64,000 nucleotides of DNA. Source: VRUE01 sp963703235 (lineage in GTDB: Bacteria; Actinomycetota; Thermoleophilia; Solirubrobacterales; 70-9). Each line of letters starts with the position of its first letter. Within the stretch, counting starts at the first letter, position 1. This document shows, in pieces, positions 54,998 through 62,758 of the stretch. Under the pieces are notes generated by a model that worked only from the letters and a program-made list of their open reading frames with translations, ran no database searches and was not told the origin of the DNA. The stretch spans positions 1,860,001-1,924,000 of the forward strand of contig OY969802.1 in NCBI GenBank assembly GCA_963703235.1. The letters run 5' to 3'. A program made the translations under genes and the position numbers.

Positions 54998-55711
54998 ATG
55001 GCGGAAGACAACTCCAGCCAGCTTGAGCAAACGGTCTCGGTGGTCCCCTTCCCGGGACAGCGCACCCGCCCCGCCCGGCAGCGCCTGCTGGAGGCGATGC
55101 TGGTCGTCAGCGGCGAGCTCGGCTACGAGCAGGTGGCGGTCCGGCACGTGATCGAGCGCGCGAAGACCAGTCGCGCGACCTTCTACAAGAACTTCGAAGA
55201 CCGCGAGGACTGCTTCTCCCAGGCCCACCGCGACGCCTGCGACTGGCTCTACCAACGCCTGGTCGGCGCTGCCAAGCGGCAGCCCTCCTGGCGCGAGGGG
55301 CTGCGCGCCGGGATGGCCGAGCTGCTCGAGTTCTGCGCCAACCAGCCGGCGATCGCCAAGGCCCTCTTGGTCGAGGTCCATGCCGCCGGCGAGCAGGCGC
55401 TGGCCCAGCGCCGCGATCTGATGGAGCGCCTCTCCCGCGCACTCGATGGCGCGCGCCGCGAGATTCCCTCTCGCCAAGCTCCACCTCCTGTGATGTCCAC
55501 CTTCATAGTAGGGGCGATCGACACGCTCGTGTCGGCGAAGTTGATGGACGGCGACGCCGAACGGGCGCCGGAGATGCTCCCCGGCCTGCTCCACTTCGTC
55601 GTCATGCAGTACTTCGGCGAGGACGCCGCCTGGGAAGAGATGACCGCGGCTCCGCTCGCCACCTGGCAGGCCCGCCGCGCGGCCGCCTCCCAGGGGCCGC
55701 CCGAGAATTGA
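54998..55711 (+). CDS. TetR-family transcriptional regulator 4
   Basis: 237 residues from the ATG at 54998 with AGAGG at 54988. HTH: PARQRLLEAMLVVSGELGYE then VRHVIERAKTSRATFYKNFEDREDCF. The ligand-binding half is rich in Ala/Leu helices, with the segment FIVGAIDTLVSAKLMDGDAERAPEMLPGLLHFV. It is divergently transcribed from TetR 3. Its TGA (55709-55711) overlaps the -35 hexamer of the VapBC promoter. Confidence 0.88.
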   Translation: MAEDNSSQLEQTVSVVPFPGQRTRPARQRLLEAMLVVSGELGYEQVAVRHVIERAKTSRATFYKNFEDREDCFSQAHRDACDWLYQRLVGAAKRQPSWREGLRAGMAELLEFCANQPAIAKALLVEVHAAGEQALAQRRDLMERLSRALDGARREIPSRQAPPPVMSTFIVGAIDTLVSAKLMDGDAERAPEMLPGLLHFVVMQYFGEDAAWEEMTAAPLATWQARRAAASQGPPEN

Positions 55712-55761
55712 CACTTTCGGCGCTGAATTGTTACATTACATCCCCCGAGGAGATGTAACAA
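55708..55761 (+). promoter_or_regulatory. Promoter and palindromic operator of the VapBC-like pair
   Basis: TTGACA at 55708-55713 and TACATT at 55732-55737 (18-bp spacer) form a good promoter. The palindrome TTGTTACAT (55728-55736) / ATGTAACAA (55753-55761) overlaps the -10 element, brackets the ribosome-binding site GAGGAG (55747-55752) and ends on the antitoxin's ATG. Binding by the antitoxin would block transcription, as in known vapBC autoregulation. Confidence 0.75.
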
Positions 55762-56015
55762 TGGCCCGCATGAAGCGACTGCAGATATCGATCGAACCCG
55801 AGCTGGACGCGGCAGTCGAACGACGCGCCGAAGAAGAGGGGCTCTCGAAGGCGGAGGTGATCAGGCGTTGCGTGCGGGAGGAGATACGGCCATTGCCGCC
55901 GATAGAGGACGATCCGCTGTTCAAGATGTTCATGAACCCCGTCGTGGGAGGGGACCCCGACAGCAGCGTGACCGTCGACGACGTCGTCTACGGGCCGTCG
56001 AACCCGGACCCTTGA
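55761..56015 (+). CDS. vapB: Ribbon-helix-helix antitoxin (VapB-like)
   Basis: 84 residues from the ATG at 55761. The N-terminus MKRLQISIEPELDAAVERRA followed by EEEGLSKAEVIRRCVREE is a ribbon-helix-helix (CopG/MetJ-type) DNA-binding domain. The acidic C-terminus (DDPLFKMFMNP onward) is the expected toxin-neutralising tail. The stop overlaps the toxin's TTG start. An upstream in-frame ATG/TTG exists but lies within the operator. Confidence 0.85.
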   Translation: MARMKRLQISIEPELDAAVERRAEEEGLSKAEVIRRCVREEIRPLPPIEDDPLFKMFMNPVVGGDPDSSVTVDDVVYGPSNPDP

Positions 56016-56413
56016 TTTTCGCGGATACGTCGTTCTTCGTCGCCGGCCAATTCTCGGACGACCGCCATCACGAGGCAGCTATTCGGCTGCTGCGACAAGT
56101 CGCCGGTCGTCGCATCGTAACCAGCAACCACGTTCGCGGAGAGGCATGGACGTGGGCGCGTCGCAAGGCATGGCACGCCAAAGCCGTTGCCATGCTCGAC
56201 ATCCTCGACGGTCGGGATAGATACGTTCAGGTAATCCGCGTCTCCGAGGAGCTCGAAGACGAGGCGCTGCGCTGGCTGCGCCAGCACGACGAGCGCGAGT
56301 ACTCCTTCGTCGATGCGACCAGCTTCGCCTTCATGCGGGCCAAGGGGATCGAGGAGGCGCTCGCCTTCGACGGCGACTTCGCCGCCGCCGGCTTCACCGA
56401 ACTGCGCCCTTAG
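56012..56413 (+). CDS. vapC: PIN-domain toxin (VapC-like ribonuclease)
   Basis: 133 residues from a TTG at 56012 overlapping the antitoxin stop by 4 bases. PIN-domain acids are present: D4 in IFADTSFF, Glu in VRGEAWTW, Asp in YSFVDATSFAFM and Asp in ALAFDGDFAAAGF. These coordinate the metal of a site-specific RNase that usually cleaves tRNA or rRNA. The operon structure, overlap and operator all fit a type II toxin-antitoxin unit. Any longer upstream frame is shadow of vapB. Confidence 0.9.
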   Translation: MIFADTSFFVAGQFSDDRHHEAAIRLLRQVAGRRIVTSNHVRGEAWTWARRKAWHAKAVAMLDILDGRDRYVQVIRVSEELEDEALRWLRQHDEREYSFVDATSFAFMRAKGIEEALAFDGDFAAAGFTELRP

Positions 56414-56419
56414 TCGCCG

Positions 56420-57988
56420 CTAGAGCGGGATGTTGCCGTGCTTGCGCTTCGGCTGCTCGACCCGCTTGCTCTGCAGCATGCGCAGGGCGCGGATCAGCTT
56501 CGGCCGCGTCTGGCGCGGCTCGATGACGTCGTCGATGTAGCCGCGCTCGGCCGCCGAGTAGGGGTTGGCGAAGTGGGCTTTGTAGTCGTCGATCAGCTTC
56601 TGGCGCCGCTGGTCGGGAGTCGGCGAGGAGCCGATGTCCTTGCGGTAGATGATGTTGACCGCACCCTCGGGGCCCATCACCGCTACCTCGGCGGTCGGCC
56701 AGGCGACGTTGAAGTCGGCCAGCATGTGCTTGGAGTTCATCACGTCGTAGGCGCCGCCGTAGGCCTTGCGGGTGACGACGGTGAGCTTCGGCACCGTCGC
56801 CTCGGTGAAGGCGTAGAGCAGCTTGGCGCCGTGGCGGATGATCCCGTTCCACTCCTGGTCGGTGCCGGGCAGGAAGCCGGGCACGTCGGTGAAGGTCAAA
56901 AGCGGCACGTTGAAGGCGTCGCAGGTGCGGACGAAGCGGGCCGCCTTCTCGGAGGCCTCGATGTCGAGCACGCCGGCCAGGTGGGCGGGCTGGTTGCCGA
57001 CGATGCCGACCGGGAAGCCGTCCAGCCGCGAGAAGCCGCAGACGATGTTCTTGGCGAAGTGCTCGTGGACCTCGAGGAACTCCTCGTCGTCGACGACGCG
57101 GGCGATCACGTCGCGCATGTCGTAGGGCTTGGAGGGGTCGTCGGGGACGAGCGTGTCGAGCTCGTCGTCTTCGCGCTCGGGGTCGTCGCTGGGTTCGAAG
57201 CGGGGCGGCGGCTCGAGGTTGTTGGCGGGCAGGAAGCTGAGCAGGTAGCGGACGTCCTCGAGGCAGCTCTCCTCGTCCTCGGCGGCGAAGTGGGCGACGC
57301 CGGACTTGCTGTTGTGGCTCATCGCCCCGCCCAGCTCCTCGAACTCGACTTCCTCGCCGGTCACGGTTTTGATCACTTCGGGGCCGGTGATGAACATGTG
57401 CGAGGTCTCTTTGACCATGAAGATGAAGTCGGTCATCGCCGGCGAGTAGACGGCGCCGCCGGCGCAGGGGCCCATGATCAGGCTGATCTGCGGGATCACG
57501 CCCGAGCACTGGACGTTGCGGACGAAGACGTCGCCGTAGGCGCCGAGCGAGACCACCCCCTCCTGGATCCGGGCGCCGCCGGAGTCGTTGATGCCGATCA
57601 CCGGCGCGCCGACCTGGGCCGCCAGGTCCATCACCTTGCACATCTTCTCCGCCATCACCTCGCCGAGACTCCCTCCGAACACCGTGAAGTCCTGGGAAAA
57701 GACAAAAACAGTTCTTCCTTCAATGGTGCCGTGGCCGGTGACGACCGCGTCGCCCCAGGGCCGCCGTTTCTGCATCTCGAAGTCGTAGGTGCGGTGGCGG
57801 ACGAAGGTGTCGAGCTCCTCGAAGGAACCGGGGTCGAGCAGCTTCTCGACCCGCTCCCGCGCCGTCATCTTGCCCTTCGCGTGCTGCTTCTCCACCGCCT
57901 CCTCGGAGGCCGAGTTGATCGCGGCCTCGCGCAGCTCGCGCAGGTAGGCAAGCTTCTCGTCGTGGGTGACGGGGTTGCGCTCTCGCAT
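56420..57988 (-). CDS. pccB: Acyl-CoA carboxylase beta chain (propionyl-CoA carboxylase type)
   Basis: 522 residues, biotin-dependent carboxyltransferase. N-terminal half: VEKQHAKGKMTARERVEKLLDPGSFEELD, then DFTVFGGSLGEV and IGINDSGGARIQEGV (acyl-CoA oxyanion glycines), MGPCAGGAVYSPAMTDF. C-terminal half: FTDVPGFLPGTDQEWNGIIRHGAKLLYAF and KAYGGAYDVMNSKHM. These match PccB/AccD5-type subunits that carboxylate propionyl- or acetyl-CoA; the residue deciding substrate cannot be judged safely. With methylmalonyl-CoA mutase 2 kb away, a propionyl-CoA role is the better guess. ATG at 57988. No alpha (biotin) chain in view. Confidence 0.93.
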   Translation of the reverse strand: MRERNPVTHDEKLAYLRELREAAINSASEEAVEKQHAKGKMTARERVEKLLDPGSFEELDTFVRHRTYDFEMQKRRPWGDAVVTGHGTIEGRTVFVFSQDFTVFGGSLGEVMAEKMCKVMDLAAQVGAPVIGINDSGGARIQEGVVSLGAYGDVFVRNVQCSGVIPQISLIMGPCAGGAVYSPAMTDFIFMVKETSHMFITGPEVIKTVTGEEVEFEELGGAMSHNSKSGVAHFAAEDEESCLEDVRYLLSFLPANNLEPPPRFEPSDDPEREDDELDTLVPDDPSKPYDMRDVIARVVDDEEFLEVHEHFAKNIVCGFSRLDGFPVGIVGNQPAHLAGVLDIEASEKAARFVRTCDAFNVPLLTFTDVPGFLPGTDQEWNGIIRHGAKLLYAFTEATVPKLTVVTRKAYGGAYDVMNSKHMLADFNVAWPTAEVAVMGPEGAVNIIYRKDIGSSPTPDQRRQKLIDDYKAHFANPYSAAERGYIDDVIEPRQTRPKLIRALRMLQSKRVEQPKRKHGNIPL

Positions 57989-58025
57989 CGGGAGCGCGGC
58001 AGTCTATTTCAGAGCACCCGAGAGC

Positions 58026-58136
58026 GGCCTATCCCGGCAGGGGTTCCACTTAACTTTTTTTGAAGACAGGCCGCGCCCGTCCGAGGATGTCGCTGCAAAA
58101 AAAGTACAAGACGTTCCACCCCTACCGGGATAGGCC
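58026..58136. repeat. Palindromic element B3 between pccB and the repeat-protein gene
   Basis: 111 bp, ends GGCCTATCCCGGCAGGGGTT and CCACCCCTACCGGGATAGGCC. Interior ACTTAACTTTTTTTGAAGACAGG and GCAAAAAAAGTACAAGACG match B1 in the same orientation. It lies 15 bases beyond the stop of the secreted repeat protein and 38 bases upstream of the pccB start, both on the minus strand. Confidence 0.88.
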
Positions 58137-58150
58137 CCAAGCGCGCAGGC

Positions 58151-58876
58151 TCAGAATTCGGCGCAGATCGCGTGCGCTTCGACGGACCAGGCAACCGCGC
58201 TACCCGTGGCCTCGCGAGCCACGGCGACCCAGGCGGTTCGTTTGCCCTCAGCGTTGGCGGGTGCCGGAGCCGACTCAGTTACGGCAACCAAGACATCGCC
58301 GCCGATCACTTTGGCGCCACCGCCGACGACCTGCTTGCCGGTCGGGCAGGTGGCGGTCGCCGTCTTCGTCGCTTCCGACGTATTGCTCGCGCTCGCAGCG
58401 GGCACGTAGGAGACGTTCTTTACGAGCTGGGCGTTGAAGCTCGGGGCCAGTTTCACCCCGGTCACCGCGCCTTCCTGGATCTTGCCCGTCGTTACCGCGT
58501 CGGCGGCGATCTTGGAGGCGGTGACTGCGTTGCTGGCCAGTTTGCTGCCGGTCACGGCGGCGTCTTTCAGCTTCGCCGTGGTGACCACGCTGCCGCCGAG
58601 GTCGACCGAGCGGACGCCGCCGTCGAGCAGCTGGCTGGAGCCGACGGCGCCGGCCGCAATCTTCGCTCCGATCACCGCCCCGTTGCGGATCTTCGGCGTC
58701 GTCACCGCGCCGTTGCGGAGTTTGGGCGTGGTCACCGCGCCTTTGGCGATGCTCTTCGCTTTGACCGAGTTCTTGCTCGCGGTCGTCGCCGCGTAGGTGG
58801 CTCCGCTGAGCGCGACGAAAAGGGCGATGCAGGAGAGCACGTTTGCGACGGACAGATGCCTCTTTAGATGGTTCAC
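58151..58876 (-). CDS. Secreted protein with decapeptide-like repeats
   Basis: 241 residues. Signal peptide ends near ALFVALSGATYAA. The mature part has about ten degenerate repeats of 9-11 residues (GAVTTPKLRN, GAVTTPKIRN, GAVIGAKIAA, GAVGSSQLLD, AVTGSKLASN, AVTASKIAAD, AVTTGKIQEG), suggesting a solenoid or tail-fibre-like shaft, followed by a globular C-terminal domain containing two cysteines (TCPTGKQVVGGGAK and HAICAEF). Such proteins are found in multiple copies in actinobacteria of this group; function unknown. ATG at 58876. Palindrome B3 lies just downstream. Confidence 0.75.
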   Translation of the reverse strand: MNHLKRHLSVANVLSCIALFVALSGATYAATTASKNSVKAKSIAKGAVTTPKLRNGAVTTPKIRNGAVIGAKIAAGAVGSSQLLDGGVRSVDLGGSVVTTAKLKDAAVTGSKLASNAVTASKIAADAVTTGKIQEGAVTGVKLAPSFNAQLVKNVSYVPAASASNTSEATKTATATCPTGKQVVGGGAKVIGGDVLVAVTESAPAPANAEGKRTAWVAVAREATGSAVAWSVEAHAICAEF

Positions 58877-58939
58877 GTCGATCTCACCTTTCCGGCCCAG
58901 CGAGATGCGAAGGCCAAAGTTCTCGGGATGTGTGCGCCC

Positions 58940-59155
58940 TCAGGCGCTGCCAAACGGCTGCTTCTGTGGCTCGGCCAAGTGGTCCAGGACGCGCTCCAGA
59001 TCGGCCTCGTCGAGACCGGAGTCCTCCCCGGCCCGCACCTCGACCCGCGTCCCGAAGCCCTTCTCGGCCATCGTCACCTCTACCCCTTCGACCGCGGCGA
59101 CCAACTCGACAAGCTCAGGTTCGGACTTCATCAACGTCCGCGATGCCTCGATCAT
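58940..59155 (-). CDS. Small acidic protein of unknown function
   Basis: 71 residues from the ATG at 59155 (MIEASRTLMKSEPELVELVA). It is helical and acidic, with KGFGTRVEVRAGEDSGLDEADLERVLDHLAEP at the C-terminus. The same frame extends 38 codons upstream through palindrome F2; composition there is Arg/Pro-rich, so this part is excluded. No recognised family. It is transcribed toward the secreted repeat protein. Confidence 0.45.
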   Translation of the reverse strand: MIEASRTLMKSEPELVELVAAVEGVEVTMAEKGFGTRVEVRAGEDSGLDEADLERVLDHLAEPQKQPFGSA

Positions 59156-59230
59156 GCGTGCCGGTTCAACCGCCGCGCCCCCGTTCCTCCCCCAATTTGC
59201 GAATGCGAGAGTCCGTTCAGGGGGAGAGCG

Positions 59231-59280
59231 CGCGCGCATCCGACATTGACCCCCTTCAGGTGTGGTCAATGTCGGATGCG
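59231..59280. repeat. Palindromic element F2, second copy of the family in nuoG
   Basis: 50 bp, perfect 19-bp arms CGCGCATCCGACATTGACC / GGTCAATGTCGGATGCGCG around a CCCCTTCAGGTGT centre. Matches F1 of nuoG in reverse orientation. It covers the 5' edge of the decayed DUF559-type gene. Confidence 0.85.
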
Positions 59281-59790
59281 CGTGACGACAAACGCAGCAG
59301 GCGGGCCTGGGAGCTCGCGGGGCGACAGCACGGGATCGTCGCGCGGCGGCAGCTGTTGGCGCTGGGGTTCAGCGCGGGGGAGGTTGAGCACCGCGTCGCG
59401 CGAGGACGACTGCATCTCGTCATGCGCGGCGTCTACGCCGTCGGCTGGCCGGCGCTGACCCAGAAGAGGCGCTGGATGGCGGCGGTGCTTGCCTGCGGCG
59501 ACGGCGCGCCCCCTGCAGAAGCTTCTCGACAAGCGAACCTTCCGCCTCTCCGACTCGGACCTCGAGATCTTCTTCCGGCCGGTCGCGGCCAGCGCAGGAC
59601 TACCTCCTCCTCTCAGCAAACAGATCGTCAACGGCTGGGAAGTGGACTTCTACTGGCCCAACTTGGGGCTGGTCGTGGAGGCCGACGGGCTTCGATCACC
59701 GCACGCCCTCGGCCCAAGCTCGGGACGCGATCGCACCCACGCCATCGCCGGGATGACACCGCTCGCTTCCCCGCGCCGAGAGGGCGGCGC
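59268..59790 (+). pseudogene. Decayed DUF559/AbiEi-like gene
   Basis: The first part reads as a winged-helix/AbiEi-like N-terminus (ELAGRQHGIVARRQLLALGF, RGRLHLVMRGVYAVG, QKRRWMAAVLACGDGA). It then breaks: about 120 residues of the middle are missing and the C-terminal DUF559 (Vsr-like endonuclease fold) part continues in another frame (LPPPLSKQIVNGWEVDFYWP, then LGLVVEADGLR). Further on, HRTPSAQARD and DRTHAIAGMTPL are in yet other frames. Such proteins are abundant and frequently broken in this bacterial group. It is bounded by palindrome F2 on the left and C3 on the right. Confidence 0.7.
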
Positions 59791-59796
59791 TCCGGG

Positions 59797-59918
59797 AGGA
59801 GAGGACGGGTGCCCATCCTGCGCAGCGGCGTCCTGTTTTTCGCCCAACCGCGATCTCGGATGGGCGCACAGTCAGAGGCGAAAAACCCAGCAAGCGGGAG
59901 GGGCACCCGTCCTCTCCT
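59797..59918. repeat. Palindromic element C3-like (about 122 bp)
   Basis: Arms AGGAGAGGACGGGTGCCCAT / its near reverse complement ending CACCCGTCCTCTCCT; inner GTCCTGTTTTTCGCCCA and AGAGGCGAAAAACCCAGC. Same design as C1/C2 (T5 on one side, A5 on the other, near a TTCGC motif) but only weak identity, so it is a sister family. Its right end abuts the mutase stop (59917-59919). Confidence 0.75.
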
Positions 59919-61560
59919 AGAAGAACGCTCCCCCGCGGTACTCGCCGAAGACGTCGCGCATCGCACCGCAGACCTCGCCGATCGAGGCGTCGGTGGCGAG
60001 GGCCGCGCGGATCGGCTGCAGCAGGTTGCCCTCGCCGCGGGCGACGTCGCGCAGCGTCTCCAGCCTCTCCTCGACCGCCGCCTGGTCGCGGGACTCCTTA
60101 AAGGCCTTCAGCCGAGCCAGCTGCCGTTGCTCGGACTCGGGGTCGACGCGGAGGATGTCGACGTCGTCGACCTGGTCGGTGACGTACTTGTTGACGCCGA
60201 CGACGATGTCCTGGCCGGAGCGATAGCGCTCGTGGTAGGAGAGCGCCGACTCCTCGATCTCCCGCTGCATGAACTCGAGCGCCTCGACCGAGCCGCCCAG
60301 CTCCTCGACCTTCTCCATCAGCTCCTTGGCGCGCAGTTCGATCTCGTCGGTCAGCGACTCGACGAAGTAGGAGCCGGCGAAGGGATCGACCGTGTCGGCA
60401 ACCCCGGACTCGTGGGCGAGCACCTGCTGGGTGCGCAGGGCGATCCGCGCGGAGCGCTCGGTCGGCAGGGCCAGCGCCTCGTCGAAGCCGTTGGTGTGCA
60501 GGCTCTGGGTGCCGCCGGCCACCGCCGCGAAGCCCTGCAGGGCGACGCGGATGATGTTGACCTCGGGCTGCTGGGCCTGCAGCGTGACGCCGCCGGTCTG
60601 GGTGTGGAAGCGGATCTTCATCGAGTTCGGGTTCTCGGCCCCGAACCGCTCCTTGACGATCTCCGCCCACATCCGCCGCACGGCGCGGAACTTGGCGATC
60701 TCCTGGAAGACGTTGTTGTGGCCGTTGAAGAAGAAGGCGAGCCGGGGGGCGAACTCGTCGATCTTCAGGCCCCGCTCCAGCGCCGCTTCGACGTAGGCGA
60801 TCGCGTTGGAGAGCGTGAAGGCGACCTCCTGCACGGCCGAGCAGCCCTTCTCGCGGATGTGGTAGCCGGAGATCGAGATCGTGTTCCATTTCGGCACGTT
60901 CTCGCGGCAGTACTCGAAGATGTCGGTGGTCAGCCGCATCGTCGGCACCGGCGGATAGATGTAGTTGCCGCGCGCCATGTACTCCTTGAGGACGTCGTTC
61001 TGGACGGTGCCGCGCAGCTTCTCGGAGGGCACCCCCTGCTCCTCGCCGACCAGCTCGTAGAGCAGCAGCAGGATCGCCGCCGGCGCGTTGATCGTCATCG
61101 AGGTCGAGACCTGGTCGAGCGGGATCTGCTCGAAGCAGATCCGCATGTCCTCGATCGTGTCGATCGGGACGCCGGTCCGCCCCACCTCGCCGCGGCAGAG
61201 CGGATCGTCGGAGTCGCGGCCGAGCTGGGTCGGCAGGTCGAAGGCCATCGAGAGCCCGGTCGAGCCGTGCTCGATCAGGTAGCGGTAGCGCTCGTTGGTG
61301 TCTTCGGGGGTGGCGAAGCCAGCGTACTGGCGCATCGTCCAGAGCCGGTCGCGGTACATCCGCTCGTGGATGCCGCGCGTGAAGGGCGGCTCGCCGGGCT
61401 CGCCGAGGCGCTGCTCGAGGCCGGCGGCGACGTCCTCCTCGGTGTAGAGGGGCTTGATCTCGATCCCGGAGTCGGTGAAGACGCGCTCGTCGTCGGGGCC
61501 CACCAGGGGCGCGATGGTCGGGCGTTCCTCGGCGGCGGCCTTGCCTCTCTCGCTGCTCAT
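59917..61560 (-). CDS. Methylmalonyl-CoA mutase, large (catalytic) subunit
   Basis: 547 residues from the ATG at 61560. It is the (beta/alpha)8 catalytic domain without the C-terminal B12-binding domain, so a separate small subunit must exist outside the window. Key segments: RDRLWTMRQYAGFATPEDTNERYRYL with the Tyr (RQY) typical of methylmalonyl- rather than isobutyryl-CoA mutase, STGLSMAFDLPTQLGRDSDD, VSTSMTINAPAAILLLLY, FHTQTGGVTLQAQQPEVN and GGTQSLHTNGFDEALALP. It converts (R)-methylmalonyl-CoA to succinyl-CoA with adenosylcobalamin. With the pccB-like carboxylase nearby this suggests propionate use. The longer ATG at 61566 is also possible. Confidence 0.93.
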   Translation of the reverse strand: MSSERGKAAAEERPTIAPLVGPDDERVFTDSGIEIKPLYTEEDVAAGLEQRLGEPGEPPFTRGIHERMYRDRLWTMRQYAGFATPEDTNERYRYLIEHGSTGLSMAFDLPTQLGRDSDDPLCRGEVGRTGVPIDTIEDMRICFEQIPLDQVSTSMTINAPAAILLLLYELVGEEQGVPSEKLRGTVQNDVLKEYMARGNYIYPPVPTMRLTTDIFEYCRENVPKWNTISISGYHIREKGCSAVQEVAFTLSNAIAYVEAALERGLKIDEFAPRLAFFFNGHNNVFQEIAKFRAVRRMWAEIVKERFGAENPNSMKIRFHTQTGGVTLQAQQPEVNIIRVALQGFAAVAGGTQSLHTNGFDEALALPTERSARIALRTQQVLAHESGVADTVDPFAGSYFVESLTDEIELRAKELMEKVEELGGSVEALEFMQREIEESALSYHERYRSGQDIVVGVNKYVTDQVDDVDILRVDPESEQRQLARLKAFKESRDQAAVEERLETLRDVARGEGNLLQPIRAALATDASIGEVCGAMRDVFGEYRGGAFF

Positions 61561-61606
61561 CGCCACGGAGGATATTGCGAGGCGCCGGGGTGCCGAGCGC
61601 CGGGAT

Positions 61607-62554
<948 letters not shown>

Positions 62555-62758
62555 CGCAGCGATGCTACAGGGGTTCGCTCGACCCGGCCGGCCTCGGCGA
62601 TTGCATGCAATTTCCGGCCTTTTAGACCGTTCACCCGTCCAGGTGGGGGGAGAGATCGTCCCCGTCCCGAGCTCTGCCTGAGAGGTTCAGAGAGCCGGCA
62701 CGACCGGTGCGGTGGATGCGAGTGGTCAGCTCAAAAGAGATCCGGGGGGACGGGAGCA
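62555..62758. promoter_or_regulatory. 204-bp divergent intergenic region with palindromes
   Basis: Contains a perfect 12-bp palindrome ATTGCATGCAAT (62600-62611) and, on the + strand, a foldable leader from about 62669 to 62732: GAGCT pairs with AGCTC around a hairpin CTCTGCCTGAGAGGTTCAGAG and a second hairpin CCGGCACGACCGG. A ribosome-binding site GGGACGGGAG precedes the ATG at 62759. It could hold promoters for both flanking genes; I recognise no riboswitch class. Confidence 0.5.

Noticed and set aside
54182..55714. 510-codon extension of TetR 3 upstream of 54883
   Set aside because: The extra N-terminal part is antisense to TetR 4 and has no conserved sequence.
62640..62740. Glycine riboswitch on the minus strand (CTCTCAGGCAGAG present)
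   Set aside because: Only one short conserved string is present; the GGAGAG and GCCGAAGG blocks are missing and the downstream gene is an epimerase.
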